Of a stretch of DNA of 64,000 nucleotides, positions 36,921-49,180 are shown one piece after another. The stretch lies in the NCBI GenBank assembly GCA_028023455.1, contig JAQFVV010012511.1, positions 372,001 through 436,000 of the forward strand, read 5' to 3'. The position numbers were made by a program, and so were the translations under genes. Position 1 is the stretch's first letter, and each line of letters starts with the position of its first letter. A model generated the notes under the pieces. That model had not been told where the DNA came from and searched no databases. It worked only from the letters and a program-made list of their open reading frames with translations. This stretch comes from Epiperipatus broadwayi (lineage: Eukaryota > Onychophora > Udeonychophora > Euonychophora > Peripatidae).

Positions 36921-36959
36921 TTAAAATTTATATGTTGTAATTGTAAATAAATAGCCCAA

Positions 36960-38915
36960 TAACCGGATTAAAAAGCAATAGAATAAAGTAAAGAGACAGA
37001 GTATATATTTGTATTCAAAACTCAAAAAATATAATTGAGTTCAAATAAATATCTCGTATTAATTGGGGATAAAAATTACATTGCACTAAGAAATTAAAAT
37101 TTGGGGCTTTACCTGCCATTATTTATTTTTTTTATATTCCCTAAATACCTTGCTTTGTAGCAGAGTTGGGAATCAATGATACTAAAGTTAACATTTACAA
37201 TTGTTTAAATACTGATATATGTATATATCATTAAAAACCAGTTAAAACTTAGACAATTCCAATATCAATAATAAGCTACAATTTCAAACTTTTTACCAAG
37301 GCAACCTCCTTTTAACAATAAAGGTGTGTGTATGATTAAGAGGAGCGAATCACTGTCCTTCAAGCTATGAATAAATAATACTGTAAGTTTAGCAAAGATC
37401 AAGAATAGAATAGATACACCTATTTTTAAAACTTACTGAGCATAAACTCACTCTTGCCAGCATTGGTGAAAATTCAAAAGGAACTTTATATACCAGCCAA
37501 ATTAATAATTATTAAACTAATAATTAATTATCCAACAGTGGAGATAAAGTCTCTCTTTGAATAATCTTGCTTTACTTCAAATTACCATAACTTTAAAAAA
37601 ATATGCAATTAAGGGAGGCTAAACATTATACTCCAAGCTATGAACAAATAGCACTCTGTACATTAGCAAAGAACAATAATAGAATGGATTAATCTATTCT
37701 TAAAATTTTATGTTTTATTCTTACCTTTGTCAATACTGAGAAAAATTCAGAGTGAACTTTATATAACAGACACATGAAAGCATGATGTTAATAATTACTA
37801 AACTACCAATCAAATATCCAAGGATAGATACAGAATCTTTTTTTTAATAATTCTTCGGTTTAACAATTAAACATAATTTAATAATTGTAAACTTGAAATT
37901 ATGATAGCTTGGTGTAAAATTCAATAACTGATATAATATTCAAAAAAAAAAAAGAGAGAAATAAGTGAACAAAAATTTTTATATTTTATTTACATAAAAA
38001 AACTTTCTAATTCAGCTGTATTTCTTCTTAATGAAATCATCATTGAAAGTCCTGATGTCTAGCATTTGCAGACTGTTCTCTGTTTAATAATTCATTAACA
38101 CTAACATAATGATACTGTGAGATAGTAAACAATTAAATCTCTGCAGAATGACAGGAAATTAAAATTTTGTTAAAATAAAGTCTAATTATAACAAGTCAGC
38201 TATAAAAAATTTTTTTTAATTAATTATAATAAATAAAATAAAGAGAATTCAACTATTCTCTACAGAGACTACATTTTGTAAAAATATATATAAAGTTATA
38301 CATATCTGGGTTGATGATTTAAAATATTTTTTAAAATAAATAAAAAAATAGAAAGGAGAAAGGGAAAGTCTCTGACAAAATAAAAATGCATGAGAAAATA
38401 CAGATTAATCTATAGTCTAAATTCTTCGAATATTAAAAATTGGGATTCATTTAAAGAAAAAGAGATTCCCTAAATTATATGAGAAGAAATGAGATAAATA
38501 CAAAATAGTAGGGAGAAAATGAAATATGTAAACTGTGTACAAAATAAAAATCAATAACGATTTGAAAATGCTAACTTAGAAAAGATTAACTTGAAAAAGA
38601 ATTTAAATAGAAAAAGTAATTATAAAAAAAACTGAGAGTAGACGCATGCTCTATTTTAATATAGAACAAAGTAAAACATCTAATCTCTCTTTTTATAGTG
38701 TTTGTATCTTTCATTTATAATTTATTGATTACAATATTGCTAATTTATTGATTACAATATTGCTAACACAAAACTTTTTCTTTTCATAATTCATTTTTAG
38801 CATAACAATTTAATTAATTCCTAAGTTTAATATGAATATTTATTTAAATTTTTTCCTAAATATTTCCCTTCAATTTATTATTGATTCATTTTTGCATTGG
38901 CTCAGCTGTTTTTAC
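36960..38915. other. AT-rich sequence without a visible gene
   Basis: The stretch at about 37,320-37,520 resembles 37,610-37,800 (for example CTATGAATAAATAATACTGT against CTATGAACAAATAGCACTCT), an old, diverged tandem duplication of about 290 bp. A 24-bp tandem repeat (TTATTGATTACAATATTGCT) lies at 38,715-38,765. No gene seen. Confidence 0.5.
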
Positions 38916-39148
38916 TCCTAAAATATTAATAGTATTTTTCCAAAAATGTAAAAATTTTAATAAACATTTCCAAACTGAAGCTATTAAAGTTATTAGGAAT
39001 TTAAAAGGTCAAGTTTAAAAAAAAATATTCTATTAAAAAAAATAATACGAAAGTTTAAAACATAGAATTATAAAATTTCAAAGGTGCGCTAAATGATTCT
39101 CAAGAAATAAAGTCTTCTTGACAGCAAGGTAGTCTAATTTTTGAATTG

Positions 39149-39156
39149 TATAAATA
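39149..39156 (+). promoter_or_regulatory. TATA box of repeat copy A
   Basis: TATAAATA in the context TTGTATAAATAGGCCCA, conserved in copy B at 55,847-55,854. Confidence 0.6.
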
Positions 39157-39263
39157 GGCCCAGATTTCTTGCTGCAAAAAATTCGTTCTATAATTTTTGT
39201 GTTCATGCTAGTGTTATCCTGACATGTCTGGCTAGGCAAACTGGTTTGCTGTCTCAACAGGAG

Positions 39264-39440
39264 ATGGCGATCTTTATTCACCCCTACATGCCTGATGGCA
39301 TGATCATCATCAGAGAGGGTAAACCTTCCAGTAGCCTACTGCAAGAAGACATCTTAAACCAAGCCACCTATCCTGAGGAGAATACCACGACACCACTTTC
39401 TGATGTGCCTGCACTACAAGCTGATTGCAGAGTTCTATAA
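39264..39440 (+). CDS. Small reading frame in repeat copy A
   Basis: A frame of 58 residues beginning MAIFIHPYMPDGMIII, about 110 bp downstream of the TATA box. Copy B has the same start (MANFIHPYMPDGMIIT) at 55,982, but then shifts frame because of small indels and carries about 34 extra bases before the shared end ATTGCAGAGTTCTATAA. The composition (HPYMPDG; DVPALQAD near the end) is richer than the surrounding A/T frames. Function and family are unknown. It could be the leader of a longer spliced product. Confidence 0.4.
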   Translation: MAIFIHPYMPDGMIIIREGKPSSSLLQEDILNQATYPEENTTTPLSDVPALQADCRVL

Positions 39441-40149
39441 TTTAATCTTTAAATCTGTAATATTAAGCTAGCTAATTTACTGTAATGAATGTTCAATATT
39501 ACCTCTAAAACTCTGTTGAATAAAATCTGTTATAAAGTAAAACTATGTTAAACTTGCTGAATTCCTCTGTATAATATACAATAATTTATTATTCTTATTT
39601 CTTAAAATCTGTTAAATTAAATCGTTTATAAATTAATCTTATAAATTTGCCTGAATTCACCTTTATAAAGTAAAAGATTTTATTTTTTTTTATAATCTAT
39701 AAATAACTGCAAACAGTTATTTCTTAAATTTCTCATAACTGTGGTCATGCATAGATTTATTTAGTTATTTTGTTTAAATTTATTATATATGGTATAATAT
39801 GCCCATCTTTCGAAACAGCGAATAATAAATGTTAACTAACTTTCAACGGAGATAATTAAAATCTCCACCTTAAATATTTTAAATAATGCTATTTGGCATA
39901 TTAAATCGCTGTTTCAAAATATTACATTAATAGAAAATAACGAATCATTACGTGCTCATTATTATCATGATTTTATATGTTATATATTGCATTATATGTT
40001 GTGAGGATTTGCTTAGCCAATTACTGTAATTTATGAGTTTTAATATCTGTTAGTTAGAAGTGATATGTTAGCTAGAGATGACATTAAAGTATATTTGTTA
40101 ATGTTTATTAATACCCATCAAATATACGTTCCCTCCTTAATTGCGATTA

Positions 40150-40360
40150 TATATATTGTACTGGTCAAAAAATGTTGATCCATCTAACATGAGCTGAAAA
40201 AAAAACACTTCAAACCCAGTCAAGCCTGAGATTTAGGTCAGGGACCATCCTGGATTTGAACCCATTCCCCAAACCCCAGATCAAACATCTAATGAATAAC
40301 ATATAATGATGGCACATGAGAATTTATTTTAAATCCAGCTCACTAGTAGAACGGAGAAGA
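40150..40360 (-). mobile_element. tRNA-derived SINE-like element
   Basis: The minus strand carries GGTTCAAATCC, an excellent pol III box B, at about 40,250-40,262. A related stretch lies at 25,965-26,225. Its left edge, TATATATATTGTACTGGTCA, coincides with the right edge of repeat copy A, so the SINE may have inserted there. Confidence 0.45.
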
Positions 40361-40369
40361 CAATGAGAC

Positions 40370-42500
40370 AATATTAACTAAATTAAAATATGGTTGTGTG
40401 TGTGGAAGTGGAGAAAAAGGAATTCGAACAAATCAAACTAGTTAGATCATAAAAAATATATAGTTTAATATAGTGACAAATTATTTATATACATTATGAA
40501 TTAATTGCATACATTAGTATGTGCGTGAATGAGCAAGCGGTCTACCAAATGGTAGATAATTACATATCACGCTATTATTTCTCATATGCTCTTTTATTAA
40601 TTAAATGACATAACTATTCATTAAAACACATCTTTGGTGGGTCCAATATTAAAATGCCAATCAATTATTAAATTTTTTTACATAAAATTGCTATTAATGC
40701 TTTTATATATGGTTGTGAAACATGGTGACTAACATAACTTTGGGGAGTGTTCAGGGATTCATTATGGATTTTCACACCAGTACAGTCGTGAAAATAAATA
40801 AAACACATTTAAAAATTACATTTAATTTTATGACAAAATATTTATTGAAAAAGAAACATTTAAAAGACAGAACGCTTGATTTTCCCCAAGGCAGATCTAC
40901 ATACAGAAATACTAATTACAACAGCGGGATTGTATAAGACTGAAATAACATTATTAATAAAAGTACTTGGCATTATTTATATATTTAAGCAGAGCGCAAT
41001 TTTAAAATTAGAGCATTAAAACTGGGCCATGAAGCAAAAGAGATAATAACACAAAGAAGTTTGCGGTACTGACATCAGCAAAAAAAAGAGGAAAAGGTTA
41101 TGCTTCTGGACGAAAATGCAGTCTGAGATCTTCTTGGACAGTGCTTAGAGAAATGTGGATAAGGCATGCCATGGACATCACTGATGTGCAGAGGCCCTTT
41201 ATGAAGAAAGTGGTCCTGGGTGGGTCAACTATCCACAGGACAAGGCTTGAAAAGAATCTATGGGTTCTATCTTGTCGCAACCTCCAGATAAGAAGCACAT
41301 GATATATATATATATATTCATGAAGATATGCTGAATGTCAGTAATGCAGTATGGAAAAAATGACACTAACGACATTGAATATGATTTACTGCTTTACAAT
41401 AAATGACCCTTGTTTGAATGCCATAATTTATATAAATAATATGCTATGCCACAGAATAAATATAGAGAGATTTAGATTTCATTTATTAAAATATACGTTA
41501 AGACTTGACCTCCCCTACTTTTCTGCTATATTAAAAATGATTCAATCACCCCTTCATGGATTTTATAATATTATAACAAGAATATTTAAGTTTAAGATAT
41601 TTTAAGAGTATGGAAAAAGAAAATAACTAGCAGTTATATATTATAACAGTCTGGAATAATAGGAGTCTTACCGCATCTACACTACAGGGCACCACTAGGT
41701 CATTTGAACCTAGAAAATTTATATAGTAGGCAGATACGCAAGTTAAAAAAAAATTATTTTATATATTTTGATTCCGATCATTAGCCCATTGTCACTAGCT
41801 CAGCAGAGTAGCAGAGATTTATATTTTATAATAAATTCTTATCCAAGAATATTTTAAAAAAAGGAATAAAATAAGCCACTGCCAGTCATTAACACACAAA
41901 CATTTATTTACACATATATAAGATTTAAAATTATTTTAGAATATCTTTTACTTTGGATTTTGACTTGATTTTTTTAACTTTGATTTTCGATTTTAATTTA
42001 CATTTTAATTTTTATAAGTTCACACAGATGGATTTATAAAAGTTTGTTTTATAATGTTGAGTATAGATCGGTTACATAGATTACATGGTTAGAAACATTT
42101 CAAAATAAACATACGATCAAAATATAAAGTCATTGATGGAATTGCAGAGGGAAATTTATAAGAAACCCAATGGCATTCATCATAAGATGCTGCATTGACA
42201 CCAATAACTTAAAACATATCCGAATAAATACATTTTAGATACTCACCGTAAGGTATCATTATTTACCGAATGTCTATATATTTTGATCAAATATGAAAAC
42301 CAAGAACTCTTAACCGATAACGAATCCATGCAAGCGTCTATACCCAACCTAAATTTAATGCATTTAGAGTGTCGAGTATGAATAGACTACATAGATTGCA
42401 TTTGAAAGAAAATATTCTATCCCTTACTTAACCTTAGGCCAAAAGTTCGCAGTTAAACCAACATCAATCCATCTGATATATTGATGTATTCAATGTAATA
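40370..42500. other. Mostly AT-rich sequence
   Basis: A less A/T-rich block at 41,095-41,300 is open on both strands (plus-strand fragments such as FMKKVVLGGSTIHRTRLEKN). It looks like a retroelement fragment or exon but matches nothing I recognise. (TA)n lies at 41,302. A SINE-like TCATTTGAACCTAG occurs near 41,700. Otherwise no gene seen. Confidence 0.4.
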
Positions 42501-42524
42501 CAAATACGGCAGCACAAAAATAGG

Positions 42525-43338
42525 TTAAGAGAAGAAATTGACTCTCGTCCAGATAGGAATAGTCCATCTATCTGACGAGAAGAGCAATAAAAAAACTCCA
42601 TAGAAAGGGACTGCAGTCCTTTTTTGCCAACTTACAATCCCATTCCATAGGCATAAGGGAGTGTGCAGCGTATACAAGTGATTCTGCCTGTAGTGAACCT
42701 CGTACTACATCTACTAATTACACCAATATATCCAATCCATTGGCCTAATTCAACTACAAAACGAATCACCTAAGATTACTCTCCCCTAATAAAACTTCAC
42801 AAATCTATATAGCCATTCACGCCCGACTTAAATTTAACATTTATATAATTTAGTTAACGAAAAACAGAAATCATAATAAAAGCCTAAAGAACAAAAAAAA
42901 AAAATGGAAATGATTTTACAAAAGAAATACATCAAATAAAATTATAACTAATTTAGTCAGATAGGAAATTCTTCTATTTAAAATATTGAAAAGTTTAGCA
43001 TTTAGAGTTATTTTTGTTTAGAAATGTTCATTAATTATATATTTCTTACTGTTTTGAAAAATGTCCTTAGTCTCTGATTTCTTGTAATGGAAGGTGTTAA
43101 TTCCCACAAAATCATAAGGAGATCGGTGTGCAGTTAACCGTTGGTCCTTTATGGTTGATGGTATTCTTCCGGGTCTTGATGTCCTGTGGTCCACAATATC
43201 GGAAAACGATGTTTCATTTTTTTGAACAATTGAAGGAATTGAAAGTGCGTCTTTCAATCCCTTCACCTCCAACCCTCTCCGACTTAACACATATCTGTCC
43301 TCTCTTAATAATAATTTTTTTATTTCCAAATCTTTCAT
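42525..43338 (-). CDS. Three-exon gene, unknown protein of about 136 residues
   Basis: I read three minus-strand exons: 43,338-43,050, 42,710-42,636 and 42,571-42,525. Exon 1 starts MKDLEIKK, contains SRPGRIPSTIKDQRL and YDFVGINTFHYKKSE, and ends in phase 1 at the donor A|GTAAGA. Exon 2 (75 bp) lies between an AG and the strong donor T|GTAAGT and reads VVRGSLQAESLVYAAHSLMP. Exon 3 follows a good pyrimidine tract (TTATTGCTCTTCTCGTCAG) and ends YRWTIPIWTRVNFFS, then TAA. The parts add to 411 bp, exactly 137 codons, and both junctions keep the frame. The 339- and 64-bp introns suit an invertebrate. The protein is basic, with no signal peptide or membrane segment, and I do not recognise its family. 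An in-frame TAA just upstream supports this ATG. Confidence 0.68.
42541..42586 (-). promoter_or_regulatory. Hairpin over the last 3' splice site
   Basis: On the minus strand CTTCTCGTCAGATAG pairs with CTATCTGGACGAGAG across a short loop. The AG of intron 2 lies inside the left strand of the stem. Such a stem could hide or expose the splice site. Confidence 0.6.
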
Positions 43339-44327
43339 TTTATATTAATTTTGCGGATTAACTCAACATTACATCACGATGGTGAAGACCCTTTCGTTGA
43401 GGTCCGATTCCTGAGGGATTTCTTTTTATTTGCTATTAGGGTATATTAGTTTCTATTGTTTTCCTATCTGACCATTGCTTATACATTTAAATGCCCAAGG
43501 GCTAGTTCACTTGCACTAATTAAAACAATCATTTCCATTTTTCAATAACATTAATTAATTTTTCTATCTTTAAATCTTTTAAGTGTTTTTCTTGAAAATT
43601 TAGTTTTAAAACTTTTTCTTTTTTTTAATAAAGTTTCTTTTTTTAATTTCTCATCTATGCAATTTTATATATATTAGAGTTTAGATGATTTTTTTAATTT
43701 TCAATTTTTAATTCTTAAAAAAGTTTTTATTTGCAAACTTTTATTTTTTCATGTTTAATAATAAAAAAATAATGTAATGGTGTACGTGCTCATTACAATA
43801 TAGAAAACAATTAATAAGTCACCCTTTCAAAATTGAATAAAATATTTTAAACTATTTCAGAACGTTAATTAGCTCGAGTTCTGAATTCACCCAGGTAGAA
43901 TCCAGAGTTAACAAATAAAAAAACTTTTATACTAAAACATAAACAAAATGTTGACTCGGAAAAACAATCTGGTGAGCGTATTAATTAATAATGCATTAGG
44001 TTTTACGGGGATGTTAGTAACCTTAATTCATGGAGGTTTACTTAAAAAGAAAGAAAGAAAAGATTTTAGAAATTCAACTCATCAGATTGCTTGAGATTGG
44101 TATATTAATAATAAGTAAAATAGACATAAATAAATGACTGCACCAAAGTTAAAGAAAGTTAGAGTATATGAGATAGATTAAGATTCATAAAAATTCTTTA
44201 AGAGCAATTTACATTTTAGTAAAACACAAAATTAATAAATAATACAGTAAGAGAAATCTTAATAGAGTTTGAAACTAGTTAGGCAAGCTAGATTTAGTTT
44301 CAATGGTGGCAGTTTGAAATAATTTAC

Positions 44328-44658
44328 CTTGCACCATTTAATAGTCCATTTTTCAAAGTACGGCACTTAATGGATTCATGTGAATTCTTGGTGACAGCCA
44401 GCTTCTGATCAGCATTCCAAAGTTCTTTTTTTAGGCTTTTCTTCATTTCAGAGTAGCAGGATATTTCAGCAAAGGAAGATGACCCACAAGGGTTGGAAAG
44501 GTGATTGATTTTACCCAATCATCATTTTCAGATTTCAAAGCAGCGTGGATTATAACAGCACAGTTCTCTAAATAGTAGCTAATCTGTTGGCATTTAAAAT
44601 TGGCCCATTTTATACTCCTGTACAGGTAATTGAAGAATGCTTTTAATTTATTTCTAGC
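44328..44658 (-). CDS. Possible coding exon(s), unknown protein
   Basis: Two protein-like minus-strand readings overlap. One runs from 44,658 to a TGA at 44,443 (71 residues), with KAFFNYLYRSIKWANFKCQQ and then NCAVIIHAALKSENDDW. A possible donor TGG|GTAAAA lies in it at 44,514. The other, in a different frame, runs on to the good donor AAG|GTAAAT at 44,327 and reads CYSEMKKSLKKELWNADQKL. They may be one exon with a frame-breaking indel, or two alternatives. The stretch lies 1 kb upstream of the three-exon gene on the same strand and could be its upstream part or a separate gene. No family recognised. Confidence 0.35.
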
Positions 44659-45262
44659 TCAAATCTAATCTTTAATCTAAAATCTTAAGTTTTCTTTGTT
44701 CATTATTTGAGGATGCAATCATCAGATAGCTGTCCAAAAAATAAATTCAAATCTATTTTCAGATTGAAAATAGATTTGACAAAAATGCTTATACAAAAGC
44801 AAAATCTATTTATCCCATTCCTTATTTTATTTCCGATAAAACCTTAATTAAAAATTCCTTCCCAAGATTAAAACAATATTATATTTCCAACCCTTTGATT
44901 ATTTTTGGACAATTAACGGTTGCATCTTCCATCTTGGATTTTATAAAAATATACAGTTTAATAGAAAAAACAATTTAAAAATAAAGTTTTATAAATGACA
45001 TATGATGACATATTTTTTTAAAAATCAATATTTTGTTAGTATGTTTGCTCCTATATATATATTTGAGACGTACCTATGTACTTTAATATAAAAAAATTAA
45101 CAATTTTATAACTTTTACGCACGCATCTCAAATATATACATAAAGTATATATATATAAAGTATATATATGCGACTAAAGGAGCAGGATGGGATATAGGGT
45201 TTGAATACAGGTTAGTAGATGGAACCATGAAGCTCAATCTTAAGCTAAGATTGACTGCTTCA

Positions 45263-46570
45263 ATGTATATATATATGCAGATTCAGTATATTAATTTAGG
45301 TTAAGATTTAATTTAAGCCTTATGGTTAGCATAATTATGATGCTAGTTTAAGAATTGGATTGTGTTAGTTTGGCAGATAGAAGCTATCTGTTTTAGGTAC
45401 AATTAATTGATTATATGTATACCTATTGGTCTTTTGTGTGTGCGCTGGGAGTGTGTCATTATAAATTACACATTCGTACATTTGTTTTGCTACACCTTTT
45501 AAATGGGTTCATGGTGAATGGCCACCCCATTCTTTAGTTTGGGTAAGGCTATGTTTATTAGAACTGGAACACGGGGGTCCAGACCATGTTTATAATGCAT
45601 GTCAGAGTTTCTGAACTTATCTGTTCATATATTCATTGCAGCAAACCATCCAGTCTCAGAGCACCAAGCATTTGATGCTGAAGCTCTTGAATAATAATTA
45701 CTCACTTGCACCACAAACTTATTCTTTAGTATCTTATATAGCACCATAGTATATATATACAAATCTAAAAGTAATCAGTTCTTTTCCTCCTTATTAATTA
45801 ACTATTCAGCATTAGACTGAAATTCAAATCTTGGTTATTAGGTTGAATCTGCATTATCTTGAGCTTATTTATTTGCTCACAGTTAATATATATATATATA
45901 TATATAAGTCATCTTAGAGCTATATGTATTCATCATCTCTGCTAGGCTATTATCTTATAACATTAGCAAACCATGAGTAACAGGATGGGTATATTACATG
46001 ATTATAGGCGTGATTTATCAACCGCACATACATTAATTTTAATGTTAAGATGAGACCGCTGAACTGATAATAGTCTCACCTCTTATGTCAATGCCTACAT
46101 GTTTGTCACACATATTTATTGTTATATAATATTTGCCATTCTTAGTTCATTTTATGTTATTGTTGTTTTAATAAACATGTTTAAAATACAAAATTTATTT
46201 CATATCTTTCTTGCTCATAGTTCTATTTCAATCCAATCCACATTACCTTATTCCAATTTCTTAATAATTTTATATGATAAACATACAATGTTTTAATTAA
46301 GATAATTAGTGTGTTAAATGATCCGTTACACTCACTGAATATGATAATTAGCCCTTGAGTCTCATGTTTGTCCATTCTAAGCCAGCTCGTAAATTAAATT
46401 GAGACTGTGTGACAACAGAAAGTCACTACTAAGGTGTTAAATCATGAAGTACTAGCAAATGAGTTGAAGTCTGGTCAGATTCGAGGTCTCACCACCTCAC
46501 TTCGGTCAGCTTTGGTGTAGTTTGCCTGGACTCTGTAGTTTGTTGTGCGAGTGTATAAATCTGTTATGTA
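45263..46570 (+). repeat. 1.3-kb LTR-like repeat, copy 1
   Basis: The copy aligns in the same direction with 61,612-62,868, from (TA)n and GCAGATTCAGTATATTAATT to about GTACAAATCTG. Near 46,120-46,180 a TATA-like TTATATAATATTTGCC is followed within 60 bp by AATAAACATG, the compact promoter/poly-A arrangement of an LTR. No clear TG...CA edges or primer site could be fixed. Confidence 0.6.
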
Positions 46571-46921
46571 GGTTTTTTTTCCCAATTATGGCTTGCCCAA
46601 ATGTGGGAGCTCCATTACTTTCTACGATCTGACCCTGAAGTAATTGCACGTTGGTGATAAAATACTAATAATTTTTTCCCCTGATTATGGTACTACAAAT
46701 AATGTACACACATTCCCTGAGTTTGCCTGGACTCTGTAGTTTGTTGTGCGAGTGTACAAATCTGTTATGTAGGTTTTTTCCCCAATTATGGCTTGCCCAA
46801 ATGTGGGGGCTCGATTACTTTCTACGATCTGACCCTGAAGTAATTGCACATTGGCAATAAAATACTAATAATTTTTTTTCCTGATTATGGTACTACAAAT
46901 AACATACACACATTCCCTGAG
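46520..46921. repeat. Two-copy tandem repeat, 201-bp period
   Basis: GTTTGCCTGGACTCTGTAGT starts a unit at 46,520 and again at 46,721. Each runs to CATTCCCTGA. The unit spans the last 50 bp of the LTR-like repeat plus sequence beyond it, so the duplication happened after that repeat was in place. Few differences separate the copies. Confidence 0.9.
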
Positions 46922-47754
46922 ATCGTGGCAAGACTTTTAATTTGTCTGTATATATGCTAAAAGAACACTTTTTTACCCCTCATTTATAAATGTAAATTTT
47001 TTTGTATCCCCCCAATTGTAGCATCGCAACTGGGACACACGAATATAATTATATACTCACCTCACCTGAGTTATATATGTAAATTTTTCTTTTCTTGTCT
47101 ATTTACCTGAGACTGTTTTATGTTGTTTTAAATTTTAAAATTGTATTTGACTTAAAACACAAGTACTCAGATTAGATACATAAATATAAATTTATGCAAA
47201 ATGTGTCAACCAGTTATGGTTTATATTGCATATAGATTGGAAATTGGGAGCTTGCTATTATATATGTAATGTTTTTTTTCTCTTGTTCACTGGTGACTGG
47301 CATCCAGGAGTGACTTGAACAGGTTAACAGTCATCCTCATAAATTTTACCATCAAGGTAGAGAAGCTCAAAACTATTTTCTGTTTATTTTAAAATTTGGA
47401 TTGGATTGGAAGTGAGCAATGAAACAGGAAAGGTACTCGAAATATAAGATCAAACCTGGTACAAAATTTCATTGTGAATCTATATGTTTCTTTTATTAGG
47501 AATAACACAGCTTGAATGAAGAAAAAAATGAAGCACATTGGTAATGTTTACTTTTTTATTTACTTGTAAAATATGTTACAATGTTAGGCAGAGATGTACT
47601 TAAAAATGGCATTCATTAGAGGTGGGTGGATTAAAGATAGGATGATGAAATATGTAGTAGGCTAGATGTTGTGAAACTAGAGAGAGCCATTTCAGGAAGG
47701 GAGGCAGAAAATAACCATATTAAAGTAATATCAATAGTTTTTTATACACTGTTA

Positions 47755-49180
47755 TTAGCACATATAAAACCCAATATAGATGATGGATAGCAGTACAGAG
47801 AAAGAAATAGTAGGGAAAGTAAATGGGGAAGAAGAAATGGAAGAAGTAAATGGTGACATGGAAATAAAGAATGGGTTTTTAGAAAGCCCAGTAATGCTTA
47901 AGAAACCATCCAAAATAGGGAAGCGAAGCCAGAAAAAGAGAAGTGCAAGGGAATAAAGCTGAGATCTGGAGGAGAGATTGTCAAAGATAGCAGCAGAAAA
48001 GATTAAGGATAAGAGGGAATGAGTAAAGGCTAGGATGCAGACAGACAAAACATGGAAGGTCAGATAAAACCTAAGGGACCGGATGAGGCAATGGAAAAGC
48101 AAGGGTCAGTAAGGGATAAAGAGAAGGATCTGGATGATAACCTTGAGACCTGGATGAAAAAGATAATGCAAAATTTGGAAGCTAGAGACCATAAAATAAG
48201 AGAAACTTGAGGCCCTAGGCAAAAGCATAAAGGAAAAATCCAAACTAGATAAGTTCGAGATTGGGAAAAGTTTGGAAGCTAGAGACCATAAAATGGGAGA
48301 GAAACTTAAGGCCCTAAGAAAAACCATGGAGGAGAGCAATAGGAGAATAGAGGAAAGGGATAGACAGATGATATTGCAGAAAGGATTAGAAAGATTGAAG
48401 ATAAACTGCCAGCAGAAGACGAAATCCACAAATAATTTCACAGGGCTCCCAAACAAGCATAGGGAGACCAACAACACCATACTGACGCTCAGAGGAGAAT
48501 TCCAAAACCACCTGAGATAAAGTTAAGTGGCAGGAAACATCCATAAAGAAAGTGGTTGGCAAGATCAGGGAAGTGGCTGACAAGAGAAGAACAGGAGAAT
48601 GCAGTACAGATGCTACAAGAATCACAAGAAATTCAGGATGAGATTTATGAATTGAGGTAAAACTTAGCATAAAGCAATAGAGTGGCCACCCAAAAAAGGA
48701 ATAAAATGATGAATAGTATACAGGAATTGAGAGAGAAAATTGACAAAGTAAAGAGTGGAGAGAAGAAATCCAAGGGAGGATTTCAGATACCATCAGAATA
48801 ATACAAAACCCCATCAGAGTGAGCCTTAAGCCAGAACCCATGAACAGTCCAAGTGAAATAAACGTAAGTGCGCACATCATCTACCTTAAGGGGAGTATAA
48901 TTACCAGCATTAAGGGCATGAGAGACAGTGTGCAGAGTCCCTCTGTGACCAAGAATGAGCCACTGCCATGTTGGGCAAAATATACCAAAGCCTGGAAGAC
49001 AGTACAGGATGGTTGAGTCTTGTGGGACAGCCAGAGCCAATGCCAGGGGCTCAAACTTACATATCAAAGTTTATACAGGTAAAGACATTTAAGAGAGACA
49101 TTGGGAAGAACTCAAGGGCCAATATTGAAATGGTAAATCTGATTCAGATTTTCCGTTTCACTGTCTGACCTACCTAATCA
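47755..49180 (+). pseudogene. Coiled-coil retroelement-like relic
   Basis: The plus strand is rich in Lys, Glu, Arg, Asp and Met codons over 1 kb. Readable pieces include EKDLDDNLETWMKKIMQNLE (about 48,120-48,180), RRIEERDRQM (about 48,340) and NSIQELREKIDKVKSGEKK (about 48,710-48,770). They are broken by stops and shifts. The texture resembles the coiled-coil gag N-terminus at 33.4-34.0 kb. A 40-bp block, TTTGGAAGCTAGAGACCATA and following, is repeated at about 48,174 and 48,270. Towards the end NEPLPCWAKYTKAWKTVQDG is readable, but I do not recognise it. Probably gag of another LTR element. Confidence 0.5.

Larger units (their letters stand above)
38925..40166 (+). repeat. 1.2-kb repeat with TATA box, copy A
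   Basis: The copy aligns in the same direction with 55,615-56,922, from about AATAGTATTTTT to TATATATATTGTAC. It contains a TATA box, a small reading frame, AATAAA-type signals and a shared right edge followed here by TGGTCAAAAAATG. The promoter-like layout and size suit an LTR with TG at about 38,947. The region after the right edge has a SINE-like alternative explanation, so the class is not settled. Confidence 0.65.

Noticed and set aside
36808-37027. ACTCAAAA on both sides as the target duplication of the hAT-like end at 36,816
   Set aside because: The sequence before the second copy does not resemble an inverted hAT end, and an A/T-rich octamer recurs easily by chance.
43370-43430. tRNA gene suggested by GAGGTCCGATTCCTGAGG
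   Set aside because: Only a box B-like motif is present; no acceptor stem, anticodon arm or box A at the right distance.
47755-48880. Three minus-strand frames of 115-164 codons with hydrophobic composition
   Set aside because: They are shadows of the Lys/Glu-rich plus-strand relic, not membrane proteins.
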